A DNA stretch of 64,000 nt from Duganella sp. BJB480. GTDB lineage: Bacteria > Pseudomonadota > Gammaproteobacteria > Burkholderiales > Burkholderiaceae_D. The notes beneath the pieces were generated by a model. That model had not been told where the DNA came from and did not search any database. It saw nothing but the letters and a program-made list of their open reading frames with translations. A program made the position numbers and the translations under genes. Shown in pieces: positions 15,314 through 22,514 of this stretch. The stretch is taken from contig QVIN01000001.1 of the NCBI GenBank assembly GCA_003416985.1, forward strand, positions 992,001 to 1,056,000. Reading direction: 5' to 3'. Numbering within the stretch: position 1 is the stretch's first letter; each line of letters starts with the position of its first letter.

Positions 15314-15700
15314 ATGAAACGTGTCACCGGCATAGGCGGTGTGTTCTTCAAGTCACCGGACCCGAAGGCCCTGTCCGAATGGTACCGGGTCCACCTTGGC
15401 GTGGATATCGGGCCCTGGGGCGGTGCCGCGTTCGACTGGTCCGGTCCGGACAATCCGGGCGGCAAGGGCACCACGGCGTGGAACGTCTTCAAGGCCGACA
15501 CGGATTATTTCGCGCCGAGCACGGCCAGCTTCATGATCAACTACCGGGTGGCCGACCTGCACGGCCTGCTGGCCGCGCTGCGCGAGGAGGGCTGCCGCGT
15601 CGAGGACAAGGTCGACGATTCGGAGTACGGCAAGTTCGGCTGGGTGCTGGACCTGGACGGCAACAAGGTCGAGCTGTGGGAGCCGCCGCAAGGCCAGTGA
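15314..15700 (+). CDS. VOC-family (glyoxalase/bleomycin-resistance-like) protein
   Basis: A 128-residue single-domain VOC protein: TGIGGVFFKSPDPKALSEWY at the start and FGWVLDLDGNKVELWEPP at the end, where the Glu of VELWEPP is the usual metal ligand. Such proteins are cytoplasmic and range from glyoxalase-like enzymes to antibiotic-binding proteins. AGGAG lies upstream of the start. It stands alone after the nos cluster; the function is unknown. Confidence 0.88.
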   Translation: MKRVTGIGGVFFKSPDPKALSEWYRVHLGVDIGPWGGAAFDWSGPDNPGGKGTTAWNVFKADTDYFAPSTASFMINYRVADLHGLLAALREEGCRVEDKVDDSEYGKFGWVLDLDGNKVELWEPPQGQ

Positions 15701-15712
15701 CAGCGCGCCGCT

Positions 15713-15913
15713 TCAGCGCACGTGCGAGGGCGGACAACCGTAGCGCTCTCTGAAGCGCGCATGCGCGTGATAGCCGCAGGCCTCGGCCACCATCGGGATG
15801 CTCCAGCCGGTAGTTTGCAGCAGCGCCATCGCGTGATGCGCTCCCGGGGCGATCGCCGCGAAGGCGAACCCGCCGGGGATGGGCTGTTGGTCGAATGGCG
15901 CAGTTCCGATCAA
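15713..15913 (-). pseudogene. Remnant of an AraC-family regulator (C-terminal helix-turn-helix)
   Basis: The last roughly 39 residues of this minus-strand frame (ALLQTTGWSIPMVAEACGY through FRERYGCPPSHVR) match the second helix-turn-helix of AraC regulators, including the FRERYGCxPS ending. The N-terminal part of the DNA-binding domain and the sensor domain are missing, and the upstream residues have no AraC character. It is most likely a decayed gene fragment. Confidence 0.5.
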
Positions 15914-16185
15914 TTTGACGGCTTGGGCTCCATCTGCTGGGCGTCCTGCACCATGCGGCGCAGCTCGGCCACGGGGATGTTGGCCACCTCATGCAGGCGC
16001 AGCAGCAGGGCGGCGCTCACCTCCATGCGGCCGCGCCGTATCTTGCTGATGCGCGGCGGCGCGATGTTCAGGGCCTTGGCCAGCGCGGCGTCGTTCTTCA
16101 AGCGTAGATGGTCCAGGATGTTGTCGAGCAGCGGATGCGGGCAGCGCGCGGCGGCCGAGGTCAATGGGGTTGCGTAGGCGTTCAT
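15910..16185 (-). CDS. Small Cro/C1-type helix-turn-helix protein
   Basis: A 91-residue protein. Residues about 28-72 form an HTH ([20 protein letters not shown], then [20 protein letters not shown]). AAGGAGG precedes the ATG, which overlaps the stop of the upstream HD-GYP gene (ATGA), so the two are co-translated. It probably acts as a transcription factor or adaptor for the receiver/HD-GYP protein; the target is unknown. Confidence 0.8.
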   Translation of the reverse strand: MNAYATPLTSAAARCPHPLLDNILDHLRLKNDAALAKALNIAPPRISKIRRGRMEVSAALLLRLHEVANIPVAELRRMVQDAQQMEPKPSN

Positions 16186-17252
16186 GCGGCCTCCTTGAGT
16201 TGTTGTTGTGGGGATGGATGGTGATCGTCGTAGCGCTGGCGGATGGCGGCCAGCGCCGCCTCGTCGCGGAACAGCGCGGCCACGCAGGCAGGATCGAAGT
16301 GGCTGCCGCAGCCGGCCTCCATCGCGCTGCGCGCCTGCGCGAAGCTCCAGGCCGGCTTGTAGGGACGGGCCGAGGTCAGCGCGTCGAACACGTCGGCGGC
16401 GGCCACGATGCGGCCGTACAGCGGGATGCCCTCGCCGGCCAGGCCGCTCGGATAGCCGCTGCCGTCGTAGCGTTCGTGGTGGCTGGCGGCGATCAGCGCG
16501 CCGGCCTGCAGCAGCGGCGAGGCGCTGTCGGCCAGGATGTCGGCGCCGATTTGCGCGTGGCGGCGCATGATCTCCAGCTCGGTGCTGTCGAGCGGACCCG
16601 GCTTGAGCAGGATGGCGTCCGGGATGCCCAGCTTGCCGATGTCGTGCATCGGCGCGGCCGCGAGGATGCGCTCGCATTCGTCTTCCGGCAGGCCGAGGTT
16701 TCGGGCGATCAGCTCGGAAAAGGCCGCCATGCGCAGCAGGTGGGAGCCGGTTTCCGGGTCGCGGAATTCGGCCGCGCGCGACAGCCGGTAGATCGCCTCG
16801 CGCTCGCGCGCCGCGATGTCGGCCGTGGCCTTGCGCACCTCGTCGGCCAGCCCGGCCGCGTGGCGCGCCAGTTGCTGCTGGGCCCGGCGCAGCGCCAGCA
16901 GGTTGCCGACGCGGGCGTTCAGCTCGATGAAATTGACCGGCTTGGTCAGGAAGTCGTTGGCGCTCAGGCGCAGCGCCTCGTGCCGCACCTTGCTCTGGGT
17001 GTCGGCGGTGACCATCACCAGCGGCGTCTGCTCCTTGCCGGGCAGGGCGCGGAAGCGGCGCAGGAATTCCAGGCCGTCGATCTCCGGCATCATGTAGTCG
17101 ACCAGCACCACGTCGGGGTCGTGGTCGGCGCACCAGGCCAGGGCCGCGCCCGGATCGCTCATGGACACCGGCGGACTATCGCACAACATTTCCAGCATAT
17201 GCCCGAACAATTCCAGATTGGCGGGATTGTCGTCGACGATCAGAATCTGCAT
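16182..17252 (-). CDS. Response regulator with HD-GYP c-di-GMP phosphodiesterase domain
   Basis: A 356-residue protein. The N-terminal receiver domain (about 1-120) has phosphoacceptor Asp52 in [14 protein letters not shown] short coiled-coil-like linker ([20 protein letters not shown]) leads to an HD-GYP domain (about 160-345) with [13 protein letters not shown] and [16 protein letters not shown], so the metal ligands and GYP motif are intact. It would degrade c-di-GMP to GMP when phosphorylated. The start at 17252 has AGGAGA upstream. It is coupled to the small HTH protein downstream. Confidence 0.93.
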   Translation of the reverse strand: MQILIVDDNPANLELFGHMLEMLCDSPPVSMSDPGAALAWCADHDPDVVLVDYMMPEIDGLEFLRRFRALPGKEQTPLVMVTADTQSKVRHEALRLSANDFLTKPVNFIELNARVGNLLALRRAQQQLARHAAGLADEVRKATADIAAREREAIYRLSRAAEFRDPETGSHLLRMAAFSELIARNLGLPEDECERILAAAPMHDIGKLGIPDAILLKPGPLDSTELEIMRRHAQIGADILADSASPLLQAGALIAASHHERYDGSGYPSGLAGEGIPLYGRIVAAADVFDALTSARPYKPAWSFAQARSAMEAGCGSHFDPACVAALFRDEAALAAIRQRYDDHHPSPQQQLKEAA

Positions 17253-17390
17253 GTTTGCTCTCCTGCTAAGAAATCGGACTGGCTTGGAACGCAAATCCGG
17301 CGAATTTGATTGTTTGCCATGACGTTCGCCAAGTTGCCGATTCGGCGGCATAATGGGGACACAGCCTTCGGCGCCAAGCGTTACGCTGAA

Positions 17391-17421
17391 TTTTTACCGA
17401 TTATATTGATTTTGGTAAAAA
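17391..17421. promoter_or_regulatory. AT-rich inverted repeat in a divergent promoter region
   Basis: TTTTTACC (17391-17398) and GGTAAAAA (17414-17421) form a perfect dyad with 15 bp between, in an AT-rich stretch 48-78 bp before the HTH-receiver gene and about 140 bp before the divergent HD-GYP gene. It is a candidate operator; no family consensus was recognised. The rest of 17253-17468 shows no other clear element. Confidence 0.4.
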
Positions 17422-17468
17422 TATGTTGAAATTGATTTTTTATTTTTTGTTGTGAGGAATATGTGACG

Positions 17469-18089
17469 ATGAAACGCAGCGATACCCCGGCGGACGAGGT
17501 GTGCACAACCCAGCGCGCAGCGGAACTGCTCGGGATTTCCGTATCTTCTGTGCAACAGCTGGTGGAGTCGGGCGTGATCGAGGCCTGGAAAACCCAGGGC
17601 GGCCACCGCCGCATTCCGCTGTCGGCGGTGCTGCGCTACAAGGCCGCGCCGGCGGCGGACGGCGCCGCCCGGCCGGCGCGCCAGAACGGCGAGGCCACGG
17701 TGCTGGTGGTCGAGGACAGCCCGCTGCAGCGCGCGGTGTACGAGCGCCAGTTCGCCCTGTGGGACTTGCCGGTCAGCCTGACGTTCTGCGAGAACGGCTA
17801 CCAGGCGCTGATGGAGATCGCGCGCCGGCGGCCGCAGGTGATGTTGGCCGACATCATCATGGACGGCATCGACGGCTATGAAGTGGTCAAGACCATCCTG
17901 GCCGATCCGCAACTGGCGGGCATGCATATCGCCATCGTCTCCAGCCTGACGCCCGAGGACCTGGCCGAGCGCGGCGGCGTGCCGCCCGGCGTGGTGTTCT
18001 TCGGCAAGCCGGTCAACTACGACGAGTTGCGCGGTTATATGCGGGCCTGTTGCGCGCAGCTGCAGCGGGCCGCCCAGTACGACAGCTAA
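17469..18089 (+). CDS. Response regulator with N-terminal MerR/BldC-like helix-turn-helix
   Basis: A 206-residue protein with an excisionase/MerR-type winged HTH first (about 12-55, TQRAAELLGISVSSVQQLVE and KTQGGHRRIP). A linker follows, then a receiver domain (about 76-195) with acidic pocket VVEDS and phosphoacceptor Asp128 in MLADIIMDGIDG. This order, DNA-binding first and receiver second, is the reverse of ordinary OmpR or NarL regulators. GAGGAA favours the ATG at 17469 over GTG 17463. It heads a group with two kinases and an Hpt protein and is their probable output. Confidence 0.88.
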   Translation: MKRSDTPADEVCTTQRAAELLGISVSSVQQLVESGVIEAWKTQGGHRRIPLSAVLRYKAAPAADGAARPARQNGEATVLVVEDSPLQRAVYERQFALWDLPVSLTFCENGYQALMEIARRRPQVMLADIIMDGIDGYEVVKTILADPQLAGMHIAIVSSLTPEDLAERGGVPPGVVFFGKPVNYDELRGYMRACCAQLQRAAQYDS

Positions 18090-18188
18090 TCCAATGAATT
18101 AATTGAATTTGACAAATATTTGAGTTTCAGGCAGCATCGCTCCATACCAGAATTTTCCGTTGAGTAATTCTCAGGCGCGGGAGGCAGG

Positions 18189-19868
18189 ATGTGGCAGAAG
18201 GTCATGGGGCGATTCGACGTGCGCTGGATGTTGTGGAGCATCGCTCTGCTGCTGGTGGCCGCCGGCTGGACCTTGACGTTGCATCAGCTCGATGAATCGA
18301 AGCGCCTGCAGGTCGACGACGCGCGCCGCGACGCCCAGGCGCTGGGCCGCCTGTTCAACGAGCACGCGGCGCGCACGCTGGAGGCGGCCGACCAGGCGGT
18401 GATTTTCCTGCGCCACCGCTACGAGGTGGAGGGCGCGCGTCTCGACATCAAGCGCGAGCTGCAGGACGGCCTGGGGCCGGCCGACATCTTCAACCAGTTC
18501 AGCATCGTCGACGAGCACGGGGATGTGGCGCTGTCGAGCATGCCGTTCAAGTCCACCAACGTGGCCGACCGCGAACATATCCGGGTCCACATGAACAGCG
18601 ACGAGGGACTGCTCTACATCAGCAAGCCCATCCTGGGCCGGGTGTCGAACAAGTGGTCGCTGCAGCTGACGCGGCGCGTCAACTATCCCGACGGCCGCTT
18701 CCGCGGCGTGGTGGTGGCGTCCATGGACCCGCAGTATTTCACCCGCCTGTACCAGGACATCGACGTCGGCCGCCAGGGCTTGATCGCGCTGGTCGGTGCG
18801 GACGGCGTCATGCGGGTGCGCCGGGTCGGCAAGGACAGCAGCCTGGGCCAGGATATTTCCGCCAGCCCGGTGTTCGCCGCCATGCGCGCTCAGCGCCAGG
18901 GCACGACCACCGACGCCGGCCCGGTCGACGGCCGCGACCGCATCTACGCCTTCCAGCGGCTGGAGCGCTTCCCGTTGTATGTGCTGGTCGGCATCGACCT
19001 GCGGGAATGCATGGCGCGCTACGACGCCGGCCGCCAGCGCACGCTGGCGCTGGCGGCGGGCGCCACCACGGTGATCCTGTTGTGCACGCTGGGCCTGCAC
19101 ATCCTGTTCGGCCAGCTCATCAGGAGCAGGGCGCGCGCGGTGGCCGCCAATCTCGCCAAGTCGCGCTTCCTGGCCAATATGTCGCACGAATTGCGCACGC
19201 CGCTGAACGGCATCCTGGGCTACTCCGAACTGCTGCAGATCGAAATGGGCGCCAGCCGCGCCGGCGGCTTCGCCGACGCCATCCACCGCAGCGGCCTGCG
19301 GCTGCTGGGCCTGGTGGAGGCGGTGCTGGAGCTGAGCGCGCTGGAGTCGGGGCGCGAGCCGCTGGTGGTCGAGCCCATGGTGATGGCCGAGCTGCCGCAG
19401 CTGGCGCTGTCGCGCCATCGGGAGGCGGCGGTGCTCAAGGGCGTGGCGCTGAACGCGCAGATGGAGGCCGGCCTGCCCGCCGTGTGGCCGTGCGACCGCG
19501 TCAAGCTGCTGCGCATCCTCGACATCCTGCTGCTCAACGCGATCTCCGCCACGGCGGCCGGCTCGGTGCTGTTGCGGGTGGCGCCCGGCCCCGGCGGCGG
19601 CCTGCGCTGCGAGGTGCGCGACACCGGGCCGGGCGTGCCGGAGGCCATGCGCCGCGCCATCTTCGAGAACTTCTCGCAGGCCGACGACACCGCCAGCCGC
19701 GCCAAGGAGGGCGCCGGCCTCGGCCTAGCGATCGCCAGCCGGCTGGCGGCGCTGATGCGCGGCCGCCTGCGCCTGCGGAAAAGCGACGGCGGCGGCGCCG
19801 TGTTCGTGGTCGAACTGCCGGCCCAGCGCCTGGAGCCGGACGGCGGCGGCCAGCTGGAGGCCGCATGA
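18189..19868 (+). CDS. Membrane sensor histidine kinase with Cache-type sensor
   Basis: A 559-residue kinase. TM1 lies at about 13-30. A periplasmic double-PAS/Cache-like sensor spans about 31-288, and TM2 lies at about 289-312. The HisKA domain has His333 in MSHELRTPLNG, and the ATPase domain has N-box LLLNAISA, RDTGPGVPEA and GAGLGLAIASRL. It has no receiver domain. Its stop overlaps the start of the Hpt gene, so it probably feeds an Hpt/hybrid kinase relay. GGGAGGCAGG lies just before the start. The signal is unknown. Confidence 0.93.
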   Translation: MWQKVMGRFDVRWMLWSIALLLVAAGWTLTLHQLDESKRLQVDDARRDAQALGRLFNEHAARTLEAADQAVIFLRHRYEVEGARLDIKRELQDGLGPADIFNQFSIVDEHGDVALSSMPFKSTNVADREHIRVHMNSDEGLLYISKPILGRVSNKWSLQLTRRVNYPDGRFRGVVVASMDPQYFTRLYQDIDVGRQGLIALVGADGVMRVRRVGKDSSLGQDISASPVFAAMRAQRQGTTTDAGPVDGRDRIYAFQRLERFPLYVLVGIDLRECMARYDAGRQRTLALAAGATTVILLCTLGLHILFGQLIRSRARAVAANLAKSRFLANMSHELRTPLNGILGYSELLQIEMGASRAGGFADAIHRSGLRLLGLVEAVLELSALESGREPLVVEPMVMAELPQLALSRHREAAVLKGVALNAQMEAGLPAVWPCDRVKLLRILDILLLNAISATAAGSVLLRVAPGPGGGLRCEVRDTGPGVPEAMRRAIFENFSQADDTASRAKEGAGLGLAIASRLAALMRGRLRLRKSDGGGAVFVVELPAQRLEPDGGGQLEAA

Positions 19869-20230
19869 GCGCCCACTACCGCGCCACCGCGCCGGGCGTG
19901 CTGTGGCAGGCCGCCGGCGCCGACCTGCAGACGTTCCGCGCGCTGGCGCAAACCTTCCTCGAGCACGCGCCGCCGTTGCAGGCCAGGCTGGAGCAGGCGC
20001 TGCGGCTGGGAACGCCGGCCGCGATCGGCGCCGCCAGCCATGCGCTCAAGGGCATGACGGTGCTGGTGGGGGCCGAGCGCCTGAGCGCGCTGCTGCAGGC
20101 GCTGGAGCGGCAGGCGCGCGCCGGCCTGGCGCCGGCGCCGGACGGCGAACTGGCGCCGCTGTTCCGCCAGGTCATGGACGAGGTGGCCCTCAGCATGGTG
20201 CGCTACGATGGCGCGGAGGATGACCGATGA
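19865..20230 (+). CDS. Stand-alone histidine phosphotransfer (Hpt) protein
   Basis: A 121-residue four-helix Hpt domain with phospho-acceptor His59 in AASHALKGMTVLVGA, the usual HxLKG pattern. It overlaps both neighbours by ATGA, so its production is tied to the two kinases. It would pass phosphate from the hybrid kinase receiver to the HTH-receiver protein. It is encoded between the two kinases and is easy to miss because the frame extends far upstream. Confidence 0.88.
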   Translation: MSAHYRATAPGVLWQAAGADLQTFRALAQTFLEHAPPLQARLEQALRLGTPAAIGAASHALKGMTVLVGAERLSALLQALERQARAGLAPAPDGELAPLFRQVMDEVALSMVRYDGAEDDR

Positions 20231-22446
20231 CGCGCTGGTCGCTGCGGCGCTACTCGCCGCGCGCATGGCTGCGCGGTTTGCCGGAGGCCAGGCGCGCGCT
20301 GGCGTTGATCGGCGCGGCGCTGTTGCTGCTGCTGGCCGTCACCACGTTCGGCGTCGGCTACATCCTGCGCGGGCACGAGATCGACGACTGGCGCCAGGGG
20401 CTGGGCAACCTGTCGCTGATGCTGGCGGAGACGACGGCGCAGAGCATGGCGTCCGGCTTCGAAGTGCTGGACAGCACCACCGAGGTCGCGCAGACGCTGC
20501 TGCGCGGCGGCGGCGACGAGCATGCGCCGCTGCGCACGCGGCAGCTGTTCCAGACGATGCGCGAGATCGGCACGGGCCTGCGCCAGGTGGATGTCATCAG
20601 CCTGATCGACGCCGAGGGCGAGCTGCTCAATTTCAGCCGTTCCTATCCGGCGCCGGCCGTCAATGTGGTGGAGCGCGACTATTTCATCTGGCATCGCGAC
20701 CACGCCAGCGCGGCGCCCTTCGTCAGCGCGCCGGTGCGCAACAAGGTCACGGACCGCTGGGTGTACTACCTGAGCCGCCGGCTCAACCACGCCGACGGCA
20801 GCTTCGCCGGCGTGGTTCTGGTCGGCATCTCGGTGGATTATTTCGTCGATTATTTCCGCCGCGTCAGCCTGGGCCAGCACGCGTCGGTCTCGCTGTACCG
20901 CGACGACTACACGCTGATGGCGCGCTGGCCGCAGGCGGAAAACCTGATGGGCACGAAGGTCTCCACCGGCGTCACCCAGGCGGTCATCGCCGACGGGCTG
21001 GACGCCGATGTGCGCGTCACCCGCGCGCCGCGCGTGGCCGACGGCCTGCGTCCGGTGCTGCGCATGGGCGCGGTGCGGCGGGTGCACAACTATCCGCTGA
21101 TCATCAACGCCACCATCACCGAGGACCTGCTGCTGGCCGGCTGGTGGCGCAACCTGAAGCTGCTGGCGGCGGTCGCCCTGGCCGGCACGCTGGGCCTCTT
21201 GGCCGCGTTCTGGCTGGTGGGGCGCCTGCTGGCCCGGCGCGCGCGCGACGCCGAGCAGGCCCAGGCCCTGCGGCGCCAGGCCGACGCCGCCAACCTGGCC
21301 AAGTCGCGCTTCCTGGCCATGATGAGCCACGAGATCCGCACGCCGATGGGCGGCGTGGCCGGCATGGCCGAGCTGCTGCTGGAGACCGGCCTGGATCCGG
21401 TGCAGCGCGGCTACGCGCAGAACGTCTGCCGCGGCATCGGCGAGCTGACCCACATCATCAACGACGTGCTGGACTTTTCCAAGATCGAATCGGGCCACAT
21501 GCAGCTGGAGCAGCAGCCGTTCGACCCGGCCGCCCAGCTGGAGCAGGTGGTCGCGCTGCACCGCGCGGCCGCCGAGCGCAAGGGCCTGCGGCTGGAGCTC
21601 AGCGCCGGCGCCGGCCCGTTGTGGGTGCGGGGCGACGCCGCGCGGCTGCGGCAGGTGCTGGGCAACCTGCTCAGCAACGCCATCAAGTTCAGCCCGTCCG
21701 GCGTGATCGCGCTGGAATACAGCGCCGAGGTCGATGGCGAGCAGACCGGCCTGTGGCGCCTGCGCTACGTCGTCAGCGACCAGGGCATCGGGATCTCGGA
21801 GGCGGCGCAGGCGCGGCTGTTCGAGCCCTACACGCAGGCCGACAGCACCATCAGCGGCCAGTACGGCGGCACCGGCCTGGGTCTGGCGATCTGCAAGCGC
21901 CTGCTGGAACTGATGGGTGGACACATCAGCTGCGCCAGCCGGCCCGGCGCCGGCGCCCGCTTCGCCTTCGACCTGCCGGTGCGGCTGGCGCCCGGCGGCG
22001 CACCGGCCGCGCCCGCCGCGCCGCCGGCCGAGGCGAGCATGTCGCAGCGCCGCATCCTGGTGGTGGAGGACAACGAGATGAACCGGCAACTGGCGCGCGT
22101 GCTGCTGGCCCGCCAGGGCTGGCAGGTGGACGAGGCGCCGGACGGCCAGCAGGCGCTCGACGCGCTGGCCGCGCGGCGCTACGACCTGGTGCTGATGGAT
22201 TGCATGATGCCAGTGTTGGACGGCTACGACGCCTGCCGCCGCTGGCGCGCGCGCGAGGCGGCCGAGGGTCTGGCCCGCACGCCGGTGGTGGCGCTGACGG
22301 CCAGCGTGATCGAAGGCGACCGCGAACGCTGCGCCGCCGCCGGCATGGACGACTACCTGAGCAAGCCGTTCAGCGCGGCTCAGTTCCACGCCATGGTGAT
22401 GCGCTGGGCCGGCGCCGGCGCCGCCGGCGGCCTCGCTGAAAATTGA
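20227..22446 (+). CDS. Hybrid sensor histidine kinase with receiver domain
   Basis: A 739-residue protein. TM1 is at about 23-47, a Cache-like periplasmic sensor at about 48-305, and TM2 at about 310-332. HisKA has His368 in MMSHEIRTPMGG. The ATPase domain has LGNLLSNAIKFS, VSDQGIGISEAA and GGTGLGLAICKRL. The C-terminal receiver has VVEDNEMNRQL, phosphoacceptor Asp in LVLMDCMMPVLDGYD, and a KPF motif. All catalytic elements are intact. It is the last gene of the relay, and its stop codon lies within the first FNR box of the next gene's promoter. Confidence 0.94.
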   Translation: MTRWSLRRYSPRAWLRGLPEARRALALIGAALLLLLAVTTFGVGYILRGHEIDDWRQGLGNLSLMLAETTAQSMASGFEVLDSTTEVAQTLLRGGGDEHAPLRTRQLFQTMREIGTGLRQVDVISLIDAEGELLNFSRSYPAPAVNVVERDYFIWHRDHASAAPFVSAPVRNKVTDRWVYYLSRRLNHADGSFAGVVLVGISVDYFVDYFRRVSLGQHASVSLYRDDYTLMARWPQAENLMGTKVSTGVTQAVIADGLDADVRVTRAPRVADGLRPVLRMGAVRRVHNYPLIINATITEDLLLAGWWRNLKLLAAVALAGTLGLLAAFWLVGRLLARRARDAEQAQALRRQADAANLAKSRFLAMMSHEIRTPMGGVAGMAELLLETGLDPVQRGYAQNVCRGIGELTHIINDVLDFSKIESGHMQLEQQPFDPAAQLEQVVALHRAAAERKGLRLELSAGAGPLWVRGDAARLRQVLGNLLSNAIKFSPSGVIALEYSAEVDGEQTGLWRLRYVVSDQGIGISEAAQARLFEPYTQADSTISGQYGGTGLGLAICKRLLELMGGHISCASRPGAGARFAFDLPVRLAPGGAPAAPAAPPAEASMSQRRILVVEDNEMNRQLARVLLARQGWQVDEAPDGQQALDALAARRYDLVLMDCMMPVLDGYDACRRWRAREAAEGLARTPVVALTASVIEGDRERCAAAGMDDYLSKPFSAAQFHAMVMRWAGAGAAGGLAEN

Positions 22447-22456
22447 TATGAATCAA
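22443..22456 (+). promoter_or_regulatory. Perfect FNR box, upstream site of a twin-box promoter
   Basis: TTGATATGAATCAA matches TTGAT-N4-ATCAA at all ten positions. TATCCT at 22479-22484 is a fitting -10, placing the box centre at about -41.5 from a start near 22491, the class II activator position. It drives the PAS-GGDEF-EAL gene. Confidence 0.8.
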
Positions 22457-22464
22457 ATCTTTTT

Positions 22465-22478
22465 TTGATTTGGATCAG
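22465..22478 (+). promoter_or_regulatory. Second FNR box of the twin-box promoter
   Basis: TTGATTTGGATCAG matches 9 of 10 positions. Its centre is 22 bp after the first box, about two helical turns, and it abuts the -10. That position predicts repression or use by a second Crp/Fnr protein. The same layout recurs at 54091-54104. Confidence 0.75.
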
Positions 22479-22514
22479 TATCCTTGTGGAAACTATCTTG
22501 TATCGAGGCTACTC

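Noticed and set aside
15537..15992. Minus-strand frame over the VOC gene end and the AraC remnant
   Set aside because: Arg/Pro-rich shadow without motif; only the short HTH-like piece in another frame is meaningful.
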